NCBI GenBank assembly: GCA_033297075.1
Contig: MU858197.1
Coordinates: 30,023 to 94,022, forward strand
Direction: 5' to 3'
Length of the DNA: 64,000 nt
Source of the DNA: Rhypophila decipiens
Taxonomy: Eukaryota; Ascomycota; Sordariomycetes; Sordariales; Naviculisporaceae
Shown here: piece by piece, positions 47,934 to 59,984 of the stretch
Position numbering within the stretch: the stretch's first letter is position 1
How the letters are laid out: every line of letters starts with the position of its first letter
The notes under the pieces: generated by a model
Told to the model about the DNA's origin: nothing
What the model saw: only the letters and a program-made list of their open reading frames with translations
Database searches by the model: none
Program-made: the position numbers and the translations under genes

Positions 47934-48960
47934 ATGATGGCAACCCTAGCCGAGTCTATACGTGCGACCTTTACGTCTGTGGTGTTTAGCAAGGTTCGAC
48001 AGCTCTGGTTTGGACATGTCGCGGACGACACCCAGCTCGTGTTGCCGCCGTCGAATCTCATCCAACAGTGGTTTACTTCTGATGCTTCATTTGATAAACT
48101 TTGCCGGTATGTTGCCAACCACTAACCTTTGTTGTGCTGCACTGGCCTTCTCTTAGAATGTCTGAAACTCACTGCCTATGGTTATGCTGAAAATATGGTA
48201 AATTTGACTAACATCCCTCCTGAAAAGTGAAAACTTCCAAACCCAACTATCCTTTATAACAGATACCCAAAGTCATGACTCCGGAAAAGAAAAGCTATCC
48301 GGCAACACCATCCTCTCGGCCCTTGGTCATAATCCGAGTACTCCCAGTACACCAGGAAGCCTAAAACCACTAGATTTTCTCCCCTTAATAATCCTCCTGG
48401 ACCAAGTACCACGAAACTGTTACCGAGGAGACCTTGCCAAAATCGCCTTCACCATCTTTGACCCTTTAGTTCTGGACATCGTCAAGACAGCCATCGCCCA
48501 AAGGATCCCCCAATCTCCCGAGATCAGATACAGAGTTGGGTACAGGTTATGGTTCTACCTACCCCTGCAACACTCAGAAGACCGGACCATCCAAGATCTG
48601 TCGGTCAGAGAACACCGGGGAATATTTGAGGATCTCCACGAGCTTATTCGTTCAGATCCGGGGGCAAACTTGAAGGAGGCGGCAGATGTCCCGATACATG
48701 CAGAGCTGGGGAGCTTGAACGAAATGGAGATGCGCCAGTTTTTGTTGCAAAATCCGCAGGGCTTGGAGAAATGGGAAAATATGCTGCCGAGCTTTGCAGT
48801 CAGGCATCAGGCGGTGATTGATCGGTTTGGGAGGTTTCCTCATCGGAACGAGGTTTTGGGACGGCAGCCGACTGAGGAAGAGGCGAGGTATCTGAGGGAA
48901 GGTGGGGAGACGTTTGTTTCTAGTCGGGAGAAGTTTGCGAGTGAGCACGGGGGGGCATGA
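47934..48960 (+). CDS. DUF924 family protein
   Basis: Uncharacterised alpha-helical protein of the DUF924 family (TPR-like fold). Exons 47934-48106 and 48228-48960 give 301 aa. The N-terminal hallmark is FSKVRQLWFGHVADDTQLVLPP with QWFTSDASFDKLCR; exon 2 continues ENFQTQLSFITD and has the hallmark LPLIILLDQVPRNCYRGD. The last part has RHQAVIDRFGRFPHRNEVLGRQPTEEEARYL, the conserved C-terminal end of the family. The intron uses a GTATGT donor and a CTAAC branch-like site 17 nt before a non-pyrimidine AAAAG acceptor. That acceptor is unusual but the only one that joins both halves in frame with the expected motif order. Confidence 0.82.
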
Positions 48961-49317
48961 TGTCTTCCAGGTTCATACCTCATTACATACCAGACAACTG
49001 GTAAAGTCTGAGGAAACAAAGAATTCAAGGCTATATACTGTATAAACCCGTTCCATATCGTCTCTCATCGCTTATCCAAGATCCAAAATCATAACCCAAA
49101 CACCAGACTTGAAACCAGACCCAATCCCATAACCCATAAGTCATTAACTAGACATCATCCATCCATCCATCCATCCCAAGAGTCCCGCCCCTGCCAGCTC
49201 CGAGCATAGTCATTCGATCCCTTGAGTTACCCTCACAGGGCCATCTTTTCAATACCCATTGTCAATTTAGTCCCAATATCCTTCCCAAATCCCATTCTCG
49301 GCCACATCCTCATCCTC
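48961..49317. repeat. Convergent spacer with (ATCC)n microsatellite at about 49157-49177
   Basis: Roughly five tandem ATCC units in the 357-bp interval between the 3' ends of the DUF924 and PLC-like genes. Nothing else seen there. Confidence 0.7.
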
Positions 49318-50742
49318 TCACTTCCCCAACCGTTGCCGACTAAGCTGCACACCAACATCAACAGTAGCACCATCAAGAAAATCATTCATAACCACAACCA
49401 GCGTCTCACTCCCACACGTCCGCAGCGCATTATCCCTAACCCAAGGCAAAGTCTTGCTATCACAGATCCCCTTCGTCGCCAAAATACAGCTCGTTGTCGT
49501 CCCAGCTTCAAGCACGCTGTACACAATCGCCTTGGGGATATTCGCCGCCGTTGCTTGACACTGGATGTTCACAAAATTCCGCCCTCTACACACTTGTTCG
49601 TTTGGCAACACCTTGGGAAAAGCCGCGACGATAGAGTCCCCGTTTAGGGACGCGTTTCCCTCGTCTGTGTAGGTACTCAGTGAGTCGACATTGACGAGCA
49701 TTATCAGGCGCTTTTTTTCTTTTCGAAGCTGGCCGATGGACTTGTTACGTAAATCGTCAATGTTACCCGCGAGCAAGGCCCCGTTTGCGGTCTTGAGAGC
49801 GGTGTCGAGGTACTCGCGCTGTTCTTGGTCCGAGGGACGGGCACACTCCCCCGGTACGCCGTCCCATCGTAGCTGCACGACGACGATCTCTGTCGGTCGG
49901 GCAACGAGAAAGGAGACGACGTCTTTGAGGAAGACTTCGTATGCCATTCCTGGAATGGCGCTGTGCTGGAAGTACAGACGGTCTGGTAAGGCCTTGGACG
50001 GGATGATGGCCTTGTGGCAGTGCGCAGGGCGGAACTCGAAATACCGCGCTCCGATGGCGAGCATGTCGAAGAGGGAGTCTTTCTGGGTTATGGCCAGCGA
50101 ATGGATTATGTTGGGGGCGATCAAGGCAATCGCCGGGCCGGATACTGCGTCGGTGATTTCCGACATGAGTTTGTTGTCGTGCACCATTGTCGAAACGATC
50201 GCGCCTCCTATTTTCTTGAGGACTGCCTCGGAGGACTGCATGCTGTTCATGCCCACGTCGTGGGCTGAGGGCAGAACGAATCGCCGGAAGGGTTTAGATT
50301 CCAGGGGTGAATTGGGCGGGACGAGCTTGCCCATCCAGTCGGCGTAGTTGGGTGTTATGGCGATGTAGCACTGGTGTCGGGAGGGGAGGAGGTCATGCCC
50401 TGGTCCGGCTTCGTAGAAGCCGTAGGTGATGATTATGTTGTCCTTCAGGATGGCGGGCGTCTGGGCGATGGTGTCCATTGTTCCGCCCGAGGCGTTGCCG
50501 GTTATGGCGTTCACTTCGATCCATTGCTCTGTTACGAGGTTCGTCTTGTTCTTGAAGACTTTGAAGGTGAAGCGGCCGGATTTGTTGAAGAAGGAGTCGA
50601 TGTTGCGGGTTTCGACTTCTAGCGCCCCGTTCCAGAATTGATTCACCTGGTCGATGGTCCGGGTTTGTTTCGGGACTGATATCTCGATCGAGATGCCCTG
50701 GACGGCGATGTATGTGAAGACGTGGACTCCTTTGCTCGGCAT
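49318..50742 (-). CDS. PI-PLC-like phosphodiesterase (TIM barrel)
   Basis: Predicted intracellular member of the PLC-like phosphodiesterase superfamily, intronless, 474 aa from ATG 50742 (MPSKGVHVFTYI). An N-terminal beta-rich region of about 150 residues is followed by the barrel. RRFVLPSAHDVGMNSMQSSE corresponds to the first catalytic His, and AIGARYFEFRPAHC to the beta-2 metal/substrate segment. YFQHSAIPGMAYEVFLKDVV corresponds to the second His region, and VVVQLRWDG to the following strand. No signal peptide is visible, so it is probably cytosolic, unlike bacterial PI-PLCs. An in-frame ATG 41 codons upstream exists in leader-like sequence and I did not use it. The substrate is not determined by the sequence. 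Confidence 0.8.
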   Translation of the reverse strand: MPSKGVHVFTYIAVQGISIEISVPKQTRTIDQVNQFWNGALEVETRNIDSFFNKSGRFTFKVFKNKTNLVTEQWIEVNAITGNASGGTMDTIAQTPAILKDNIIITYGFYEAGPGHDLLPSRHQCYIAITPNYADWMGKLVPPNSPLESKPFRRFVLPSAHDVGMNSMQSSEAVLKKIGGAIVSTMVHDNKLMSEITDAVSGPAIALIAPNIIHSLAITQKDSLFDMLAIGARYFEFRPAHCHKAIIPSKALPDRLYFQHSAIPGMAYEVFLKDVVSFLVARPTEIVVVQLRWDGVPGECARPSDQEQREYLDTALKTANGALLAGNIDDLRNKSIGQLRKEKKRLIMLVNVDSLSTYTDEGNASLNGDSIVAAFPKVLPNEQVCRGRNFVNIQCQATAANIPKAIVYSVLEAGTTTSCILATKGICDSKTLPWVRDNALRTCGSETLVVVMNDFLDGATVDVGVQLSRQRLGK

Positions 50743-53289
50743 TGTGATGGTGAGATTTAGAAGTCGGGATGAGCTGTTGTAAGGAGGTTGGATTAAGAAG
50801 AGGTCAGGCTCGGAATGAATAGGGGTTAATGCTCGCTTTATAAAAGAGCGACCAAGGACTGTCAAGAAAGTTGAGATGGTCTTAGTAGCCGTCCATCAGC
50901 TGAGTTCAAGTGCGGGAATTGACGCCCAAAACGCAGGTCAAGATGTGATGGGCAGCCTGTTTGGTCAGTCTGAAACCGCTATCCGAAAGGGTCTTGTTGC
51001 ATGTTTTAGTGACATCTAGGCCTCTTGCGCGTGGGAGTGGAGAGCTGAAGAGGCCAAGAGCATCGGCATCTCCACAAGAAGTGCTGGGCCGTGTTTCAAC
51101 TGCCATCGTGAGTGGTGGTGATGTATCTGAGCCGTGAGGGGCAGCCGACGGATGAGGGGAGGCGTCATGATATCTCCTCAAGACCCAAGGGATGTAAGTA
51201 CGTATTGAATGACCCGCATGAGCTGATCAGTAGCTCTTCGGGGGTGGTAACCAACGAGATCGGGGTTCAATATTTCAGCCACCACATGCGCCTTTGGGTG
51301 GTTGCAGTTGGTAGAGACAATTGAGCATGAGAGCCGGTCAGTCATCATGAAGGTGAGACCTGATAATGTCCCTTCTTTCACTAGTCTTCATCTGACTCAG
51401 AGCAGGTAAAATGACCAAAACGTCATGATTTGAGATTTTATTGATCAGCTAGTATAGATGGGCCCATTATATCTTGTTCAACTGATGCAGCTCAGGCTTG
51501 AGTCTAGGGAGCTTTTCACTGAGAACCATCTCATAACAATCTTCAAAATTCCGTAAGTTATCTCCTTTCTGGGAGACTTGTCTTACCAAGTCGTTACATA
51601 AAAGGGCATGAATGAACGGATAGGTCACGCTACTATTTCACCAAATAGAAGTTTGTTAACGCTTCTCATGAAGCCCTAGCGATAGAAGTCGATGTGACCG
51701 ATGAGTGTGCAAGGTGAAAGCACTGAGACGACTTTGCCCGGTCCAGTGTGACTAGTTCCACATCCATTTCCTGTGAAATGAAAGAGAGTTTAATAAGACA
51801 ATTAGAAGAAGAATGAGTTGAGGTGAGTGTCAACGGTCATCAGGGGCTGTTGATTTTCTCAATCGTCTGGTTTTTATGTCGTTGACCTTGGCATTGGGTA
51901 AAGATGTTAAGTCTCATAATCATCCTTATAGAGCAGCAATTCTTGAAGCAGCTTGAGGGTGTTTAAGGTTGGGTCAAAAACATGAAATATCATGACTGGG
52001 TCATATGAGTTGAGTGGTACTTAGATGTGTGAGTGACTAGTTATAAGAGCTGGTCTAGAGATATAGTATTAACACAGACACTCCTTATGTATGAGAAACA
52101 TTGTTAGCGACTTATCATGGCCGGTCGTATCACTTGGACCTTTTTTGTTTTGGTGTCTGGGCATACCTAATGATCTAGATTGATGGAACATTACTTTCTC
52201 ACCTACACTAAAAGTAGTCCTTACGGCGTTGCCTTCTTGAAGAAAATCTTCTCATGCAGGACTTGCCATGGAAGGTGCTCAATCCTACACAGTTTCGCTT
52301 CTTCCTCGGTCATTCTAACAACTCTTCCAAGGAAATGGCAACTCTCACGACCCCGCCACCCCACATAGTCGTGAACGAAGGACCGAACAATCAACAATGA
52401 AAAGTGACGCAGGGAAGTGCCTCCTTTGAAATTTTCACGATCTGCAGTCGCCCATGATTCTCCATCTCACCGAGTCCCTGGTTTCCACACAAATCGCCGC
52501 CTGTCAACCCCCAGGTAACGGTAACCCCAGAGCCGCCATGTGGAGGAAACCGTTTCTGGCGCCGACGTGGGACCGACTCCAACTTGGACAAAAGTTCACA
52601 CAAACCGGCTGCTGTCTGTCAAAAGATTTCTTGCCCAACGTCGTCGAACGTCCAAAGAAGCTTTAGCTTCGTCGTCTTAGCCCAGGTGAATCTTGGTCAA
52701 GCTTGATCTAACATGTGCTTGTCTCAAGCCAAGTGCCGATAGGGCACTGGCGATGACCTCACCCCCCACAGCTAGTGGAACCCGAGACCACCTCAGGGAC
52801 CCAGGGTCGACTCTGCATGACGTTAACAACTGGTCGACATGAGACGATTAGAATACATTGGCCAATCAAGGGCCAACTCCTCCTCGAACTGGCGATCACA
52901 ATACAGATTTGCCCGAACAAACACACTCTACCGTTTCATTCTGCCATGAGCATGCGGATACTCTGACAAGCACTTCACTCCTGGTTGCCTCTGCAGACTC
53001 TGCTCTTCCTCGGGTCCTGTCGGTTCAACATGGCGGCGGCCACTCGGAACCTGTGCGATCAAGGGATGCCCCACGGCCGTTGGTCCCTTGCGCCGGTTCT
53101 TGTTCCACCGGTGTTGCCGCACTCCTGGTCTCGGCGGCGGTGGGACAGGACCCGTTTGTCCAACTCGAGCCGGCTTGTAAGAGTCTGTCTCTGGTATAAG
53201 AGGGCCGACCCCCAACTCACATGCCAGTCCGGACCTTGTGTTTTCAAAATCTCATCTTCTCCCAGTCCAGCAACTGTCGAGACATCAAA
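50743..53289. other. Intergenic, no gene seen
   Basis: 2.5 kb between the divergent PLC-like and sugar transporter genes. The 51400-52200 part is AT-rich with many short stops on all strands, possibly decayed repeat sequence. No RNA gene recognised. Confidence 0.45.
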
Positions 53290-55175
53290 ATGGCGCCTCC
53301 AAAATTCATGGGCCTCTCGGGCCGACCGTTGTCGCTTGCGGTTTCTACCGTAGCAACAACGGGCTTCTTGTTGTTTGGTTACGATCAGGGGTAGGTCATT
53401 GTTCGGCCAGGTGACAAAGCACATTCATTCACTGACTTGGTCTAGTGTCATGAGCGGCATCATCACCGCACCCGCCTTCAACAATGTCTTCACCGCGACC
53501 AAGGATAACCCCGAGATGCAAGGGTTCGTGACAGCCATCTACGAAATCGGCTGCTTAATGGGGGCCATGAGTATCCTTGCCGTCGGAGATCTATTGGGAA
53601 GACGACGGGCTATCATCACCGGTGCCATTATCATGTTGCTCGGCGTCATCATTCAAGTCACAGCCATGCCTGGAGCAACACCTCTGGCCCAGCTCATCGT
53701 CGGCAGAGTAGTGATGGGTGTTGGCAATGGCATCAATACATCCACGATTCCCACTTATCAAGGTGAGTTCATTGCTGCTTGACATTGACAAATAAGACCT
53801 CGTAGCTAACAGGCTCAAAGCCGAGTGCAGCAAGACTTCGAACCGTGGACTTCTCATCTGCATCGAAGGTGGCGTTATTGCTTTCGGCACACTGATTGCC
53901 TACTGGATCGACTACGGAGCATCCTATGGTCCTGACGATTTGGTCTGGCGATTCCCCATTGCCTTCCAAGTCATTTTTGCCCTTGGACTCTCGATCCCGA
54001 TGCTCTACCTTCCCGAGTCCCCCAGATGGCTCCTCAGCCACGAGCGAGTCGACGAAGCCGACAGGGTAATCGCTGCCCTCCGCGGGTACGAAGTGGACAG
54101 TGAAGAGACTATTATGGAAAGGACTGTGATTGTTGATTCCTTGCGAGCCTCGGGTGGACACGGGCAAAAGAGCACACCTTTCAAGGTGCTCTTCACCAAC
54201 GGCAAGACTCAACACTTTCGCCGCATGCTCCTGGGTGCCGGTTCTCAGTGAGTTTCCTCTTGCACCTCCAGCCAGATGCCCCATTAAAGTCCATTGCTAA
54301 CACAGCCCAGATTGATGCAACAGGTTGGAGGTTGCAATGCCGTCATCTACTTTTTCCCCGTCCTCTTTGAAAAGTCGATTGGCGAGACGCACCAAATGAG
54401 TCTGCTGCTGGGAGGCGTCAACATGATTGTTTACTCCATCTTTGCCACCGTCTCATGGTTCGTCATTGAGCGTGTCGGGCGCCGGCGTCTGTTCCTCTAC
54501 GGCACAATAGGCCAGATGCTCAGCATGGTCTTGGTGTTTGCCTGCCTGATCCCGGGGACTAAAAGCGCGGCCAGAGGCGCTGCGGTGGGCTTGTTCACCT
54601 ACATCGCGTCGTTTGGTGCCACCTGGCTGCCTCTGCCATGGCTCTACCCGGCCGAGGTGAACCCTATTCGCACCCGAGGCAAGGCAAACGCCATCAGTAC
54701 ATGCTCCAACTGGATGTTTAACTTTTTGATCGTCATGGTCACGCCCATCATGGTGGACAAGATTGGATGGGGCACTTACCTGTTCTTTGCGACTATGAAT
54801 GCGTGCTTCATTCCAATCATTTACTTCTTCTTCCCCGAGACGGCGAGACGGTCACTCGAGGAGATTGATATCATCTTTGCCAAGGGCCATGTGGAGAACA
54901 TGTCCTATGTCAAGGCTGCCAAGGAGCTACCCCATCTCGAGCCTCACGAGATCGAGTCTTATGCTGTCCAGTACGGGCTGATCGATGCGGCAGATGGTGG
55001 CGTTGCACGGAGGAGAACGCGCGATGTCGAGGGGGCAAGCACGGAAAAGAAGAGGGAGAGAAGCGATAGTGATGATAACGGCACTGTCAGCGGCAGTGGT
55101 AACAGTGCTGTGGTGGATGAACATGGTGTGGAGTCTGGATTTGGGGATGGACTGAACACGAGACGCGATCTATGA
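53290..55175 (+). CDS. MFS sugar transporter (hexose/glucoside type)
   Basis: Plasma-membrane 12-TM sugar porter. Exons 53290-53390, 53446-53762, 53821-54247 and 54311-55175 give 569 aa; donors are GTAGGT, GTGAGT and GTGAGT. Family motifs are intact: FLLFGYDQGVMSGI in TM1, GDLLGRRRAIITG, VGRVVMGVGNGI, YLPESPRWLLSHERVDEADR, the QQVGGCNAVIYFFPVLF segment of TM7 that lines the sugar site, VERVGRRRLFLYG-type loop 8-9 (here IERVGRRRL), WLPLPWLYPAEVNPIRTRGK in TM10-loop, and FFPETARRSLEEID after TM12. The C-terminal tail is charged and Ser/Asp-rich. Transported sugar not determinable. Confidence 0.94.
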
Positions 55176-55381
55176 GGAGGTTAATGATTTGATTTGAATG
55201 AACTTTATGACCGATAAGGACGAGATGGGGCCCCCATGCCGGGTAGGCATGGAGGGTTGGAAACTGTTCTGAGCGTCTGCTTGATGGTGGCGAATACCCT
55301 GATACTGAGTTTGCTTTTTTATAGACTTGGATCATTTGTACCAATATTAGAGTTAGAAATATATCGAATTCACATGGTATC

Positions 55382-55453
55382 AGCTGCGTGGCGCAGCGGA
55401 AGCGCGCCGGGCTCATAACCCGGAGGTCACTCGATCGAAACGAGTTGCAGCTA
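55382..55453 (+). tRNA. Initiator tRNA-Met (CAU)
   Basis: 72 nt, no intron, all arms close. The acceptor stem AGCTGCG pairs with TGCAGCT (A1:U72, the eukaryotic initiator signature). D-arm: GGCGCAGCGGAAGCGC. The anticodon stem ends in three G:C pairs (CCGGG/CCCGG) with loop CTCATAA, another initiator hallmark. The T-loop reads ATCGAAA (A54, no TpsiC), as in initiators. A T6 tract at 55488-55493 is a likely Pol III terminator, with no T4 run before it. Confidence 0.96.
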
Positions 55454-55788
55454 TTTCAGTGCCAGAGGTTACACATCGATATACGGGTTTTTTATCTGTT
55501 GATACAAATACGGAGGACCTGGTTTTTTTGTTTTGCAAGTACAGGTATTGGGAAGGGAAATATAACTGGAGCTCTTGTAAATTAACAACAGGCCCTTTGA
55601 AGGAACGTATCAAGGCAGATGACCTTTTCCCTTTGTGACATTTATGAGATCTTCTTTAGACTCATCGAGAGAGATATCTCATGTGCATTATATATACGTG
55701 GCATGACATACAGTTGTCTAGCATATTTCCGCCGGCAATGTTTAAAAAACGAGTTACAAAAGAAAGTCTTTATCCAACCTGGAAACCT
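55454..55788. other. Spacer between tRNA and permease 3' end
   Basis: 335 bp; holds the probable tRNA terminator (T6, 55488-55493). Nothing else recognised. Confidence 0.5.
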
Positions 55789-57438
55789 CTAGGCAATCCA
55801 GAACCATACCCTCTGCAGCACGTTTTTGGGCACTGGATCCACGTCCGCAGCGGTTAAATCGTCCATCTCCTTCTTGCCAGTGAGGACATCGACCTCCTCC
55901 ACCGGCCGGACCCAAGGTCCCCGCTTGACCAGCTTGTGGCCCAGATACAACAAGGCAAACGCCGGGAGCGTGATATACGCGGCCAGGAAATTCTTGACGT
56001 CCCACAGTTTCGCCGTAAAGATCGGGAACCCATTCGTCAGGGTGAGCAGCGTCACCACGCCCAACGTAAACCACGTCAGGTACGGCTGCAGTGGCGTCCT
56101 AAAAGGCAGGGTATCCAACAGTCCCTTGAACACCATGGCCTTCCTGAACCTGAGGTAAGTAATCATGACCACGATCCAAGCCACATACCCGGAAATAGTC
56201 GACAAGTTCATCAACCAGGCGAAAACCTGGGCACCGCTGCTCGAGGCGTTCAAAAACGCCAAACACCCAAACAACCAGGTAGCGAGGACGGCAACCCAGG
56301 GCACTCCTCGTCTCGTAGTCTTGCCAAATATCTTGGGGGCATGGCCATGCTGCGCCATCGAGAACAAGACTCGACTGCCCGAGTACAAGAAGGCATTCCC
56401 CGCCGACCAGGCGCTGGTCAGAATCGCCGCGTTGATGATGTGGCTCAGCACACCGATACCAGCATTCTCAATGCCAATAACCCACGGACTAGCATTCGCA
56501 TTCCCCTCATTACTCAACAACCTCTCGTTCGTGTAAGGAACCAAACATCCCACAATCAAACTGCTCACCCCATAAAACACCGCCAACCTCCACAGAAACC
56601 TCCTCGCCGCCTTGGGTAAGTTCCTTCTAGGCGCAACAGCCTCACCCGCAGCCAACCCAATCAACTCCGGGCTTGTAATAAAACTGAACCCAGCCTTGAT
56701 AAACGCATTCCAATATGCCAAAAACCGTCCCGCCGAACCGGGCACAATAAACTCGTTAAACGCCCCCGGGTCGTTCCAGTACCTGAACCCAATGGCATCT
56801 TTGTTCGGCCCGCCACCGCACATGATGACAATCCCGACAATAATAAGTCCCATAATCGTCAGAAACTTGATACTCGCGAACCAGAATTCCGCCTCCCCAA
56901 AGACCCCCACGGCAATGATATTCAGCACTAATATCACAACCAGAATGATGAGCACCCAGACCCAATTCGGCACGGCTGTTTTCCAGTAGTCCAGCAAAAT
57001 CCCGCCGGCGGTTGCCTCGGCTGCGACGAGAACGGAATACGCATACCAGTAATTCCACCCCGCCGCGAACGCAAGACTCTCATCTACATAGCGGGCTGTG
57101 AAATACGGAAGGGTGATGCCTTTGAGGGGGAGGTAGGTGGACATCTCGGCAATGATGTTCATCACGCAGAGGACGACGCCCATCATGGAGAGGTAGCCTA
57201 GCCATAATGGGAGGGGACCAACTTCGCGGAGAATTGCTCCGGATCCGACGAATAGGCCGGTGCCGATTGCACCGCCTAGGGCGAGGAATTGGATGTGGCG
57301 CGATTTTAGGCCGCGGTGGAGTTGTGTTTCGGGCGAGAGGGAGAGGCCTTGGTCGAATGTTGAGTGGGAGTCGTGTGGTGGTGGGGGCGTTTCTGAGGGG
57401 GAGTGTTCTGGGGGGGAGTCTTTCTCGTGGGTGTTCAT
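55789..57438 (-). CDS. Amino-acid permease (APC superfamily, YAT type)
   Basis: Plasma-membrane proton-coupled amino-acid importer, intronless, 549 aa. A Pro/Ser/His-rich cytoplasmic N-terminus (about 45 residues) leads to RGLKSRHIQFLALGGAIGTG, the canonical TM1 signature with the substrate-binding GTGLFVGSG. About 12 hydrophobic segments follow; FIKAGFSFITSPELIGLAAG is the TM6 region, then RRNLPKAARRFLWRL, and FLYSGSRVLFSMAQHGHAPK is the TM8-loop signature. The C-terminus ends VLQRVWFWIA, the short aromatic end common to fungal permeases. Start at 57438 is supported by typical N-terminal composition. Specificity (general versus selective) is not decidable. The gene is preceded by a T9 tract about 40 nt upstream. 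Confidence 0.95.
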   Translation of the reverse strand: MNTHEKDSPPEHSPSETPPPPHDSHSTFDQGLSLSPETQLHRGLKSRHIQFLALGGAIGTGLFVGSGAILREVGPLPLWLGYLSMMGVVLCVMNIIAEMSTYLPLKGITLPYFTARYVDESLAFAAGWNYWYAYSVLVAAEATAGGILLDYWKTAVPNWVWVLIILVVILVLNIIAVGVFGEAEFWFASIKFLTIMGLIIVGIVIMCGGGPNKDAIGFRYWNDPGAFNEFIVPGSAGRFLAYWNAFIKAGFSFITSPELIGLAAGEAVAPRRNLPKAARRFLWRLAVFYGVSSLIVGCLVPYTNERLLSNEGNANASPWVIGIENAGIGVLSHIINAAILTSAWSAGNAFLYSGSRVLFSMAQHGHAPKIFGKTTRRGVPWVAVLATWLFGCLAFLNASSSGAQVFAWLMNLSTISGYVAWIVVMITYLRFRKAMVFKGLLDTLPFRTPLQPYLTWFTLGVVTLLTLTNGFPIFTAKLWDVKNFLAAYITLPAFALLYLGHKLVKRGPWVRPVEEVDVLTGKKEMDDLTAADVDPVPKNVLQRVWFWIA

Positions 57439-59289
57439 TTTGTGATGATTGATAGTTTGTTGTTGTTTGTCGGGGGGTTTTTTTTATTGTGTATGGTAGA
57501 TAATGGCAATGAGTGGGACCTGTATGTTCAAGTCCTGTCTGTCTGAAGCTTTTTAAGGACCGGAAAGGTTCCACCAGGACGTCCGATCTTCTCGCAGCTG
57601 AGCCCCAAAGAAGCTGCCAGATGGAAAGATAAAAGGAGATCGATCTGACGACCCCGAGGCCTTTTGTTTGGTTTTAGTCGTCACGCGCCCAGCTGGCAGC
57701 TGCTTGGCAATCGTCCTTCCTTCTGTCGTGTACCAGAGTGGTATCCGGGGAAAAGACGAGAGGTGGAAAGAGGCTCAGATTCGGCAAGTTTAAAATTTCA
57801 AGTGGCCAAGTCCCGCGAGTTGTCTGATAGGGATGCGATTCGTGCAAAGGCAACGTGGTGGAACATCCGAGGTGGTAGTACCACGGTTGGGTCGACAAGT
57901 CACACGCCCGTTTTCCCACTATTTCATCTGCGGTTTGCTGTATGACCGGTGAATTTGGTCTTGGTTCTAACCGGATGGCAGATGGCGTTCGCGAGTGGCT
58001 TGAGGTTTGACTCTCTTATCTGGCCGTTGAAAAAGTATATCTCAAGAAGGGAGGAGACAAGAAAATGGGCTGCATAAGCCACACGGGTAAGGTGACATGT
58101 AGCGATGAAAAGTGCTGATGAAGCGACTCAATGTCACTCTGCTTCTCTCGGGTGGCCTGGACCTCTTTTAACAGTCTCCACAGGCGGTATCAGCGGTGAT
58201 GGGCTGATGGTTATGATGTGACGGTGAGCACTGAGCCGTTTATAACTCTGTAGCGGATAGTCTCGGTTCAGTTGACCGAAGCTCCAGCTAGGAAATCTGG
58301 GAATTGCCTCACCGCTCACACGCTTAGAGGAAATTTTCACTGCTTGAGAGGAAGTTTACGTAAACTTGTCCTCGCCCTCAGGATATTCTCAAAAACTTCC
58401 TTTGGTCCTCTTATCTGCAGTTGGATAACGGCAAGATGGAAGTAATAACGTCAGAGGCTGGAATTCTGCCAAATCAGGGATCAGCGCTACCCGTTGATGT
58501 AACACTACAAGGTCGGAGTTGCAGCGCCAAGCCCCGGGATTTCAACGGCCAATCCGGTAGTGATGAGCGCCGCTGAAGGGTTTTATTCCCTTGACAATGT
58601 TTCGGTGAGAATTAGGGGAAGGATTGCGGGGGAATCTCTGTGTCTTTTCTTGGGGGCATGCAAGCATTGTTGTATCACCTTCTCTTTTTGGGCATTGATA
58701 GGAAGGCAAGTCGGCATTTCAGGGTCTTGGTATTCGGCCATGGTGTTATCCGTATGGTGGTCTGGACTCTGGATTGTTGGTGACGATATCGATACAAGAA
58801 GTTCTGAGCCTCAGGGGTAAACATGGATTGTTTACATCAAGGTATCTGGGACCGTGATCGTAATCACCACTTTACACAGCTTTATCCATCTTCAGTCACC
58901 GTCTTTTGAGAAAAAGACATAGTATTCTTCAGAATCCGTATATCTTATAGACCGCCCGCGCAGATAGCTAGTAGATCAGGTGCGTTATAGCCCCTGACGG
59001 GTATTTATTGTCTAACTTGAAATCTAGGCCTTTCTGGATCAAGGATGGCAGATGCAGAACGGTAGCAACAACTTTATCCCATGGGGGATATCGGAAACTG
59101 TACCAACTGGTTCGTATCCGCTAACATTCCTTCTGTGCAGCCTGTCGCTGGAGCGTGCCTGTATACTTATGAGATCTAAAATATCCTCACATCTGCTCGT
59201 ACTGTACCACTGTGGTCTACTTCGCCATCCTCTATCTGGTTGATATGGCGCTCCACTTTTGCAACAAAAAAAGAGGTATTATAATATTC
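57439..59289. other. Intergenic, no intact gene
   Basis: 1.85 kb upstream of the permease. Frames are short and interrupted; the 58850-59290 part is AT-rich. This is the start of the gene-poor right third of the window. Confidence 0.45.
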
Positions 59290-59540
59290 CTAACCACCCC
59301 GACTTCCTGGACGAGTTCTGGTCATTCCCAGGCACCACAGAAGCGTTCCAGGAAGCTTTTCTCTCTACCGAGGTCAAGAAGGATGGATATGAGGGGTCTA
59401 GTAGAAAAGGGAAGGACTAGGATTCTAACCTGGATACTAGTGAGCTCAAAGAGGATATAAAGGGCAAGCATATTGCAGATACCCGGGGCCGGGGGGAGCT
59501 CTACCACATCAGAGTCGTAGGGAAGAAAGTTGGCAGGTGA
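59290..59540 (+). pseudogene. Decayed coding fragment, unidentified
   Basis: One frame reads like protein (NHPDFLDEFWSFPGTTEAFQ, then TEVKKDGYEGSSRKGKD), meets TAG at 59418-59420, and continues in the same frame with DSNLDTSELKEDIKGKHIADTR before the next stop. The composition differs from random neighbours, suggesting a relic with a nonsense change. I do not recognise a family. Confidence 0.3.
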
Positions 59541-59984
59541 AAAACTACTTACTCTTAAGACCAATAAAGGTCATTAGGGCTATTAGGGTAACAACAAATG
59601 CGATGAAAACCTGCATTGTGCAGGCAGGCTAAGACGAGAGTCAAGGAGGACACCGATCTTCACGTTTAGGCCCGGTTATCCAGATATAAGGAGACTTGAC
59701 TCCAAGTACTTTATCCGAATCAACCTAAAGAAAATTCCAAGCAATATAAAGAGGAAGAAGGGAGATTCGTCTGTTTTTTCAGATAACAACGTCCAAATGT
59801 TAAAGAGGCTTAGAGTTCAACACTTCTACAAAGTGAATAAGAAGTTATAGAAAAAGAAAAAAAGACTCTTAAACATTCCTTTAAACCCAGCTATTATTTA
59901 CACTTATCAAAGAGCTCTCCGCCGGGATGATAACCGTGTCAACCTAGGCTCAGCCACTTTCATGTTGTAGGACGATGGGTTCTC

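Noticed and set aside
50743..50865. In-frame N-terminal extension of the PLC-like gene (ATG 50865)
   Set aside because: The 41 added residues have leader-like composition and the ATG at 50742 starts a more typical N-terminus.
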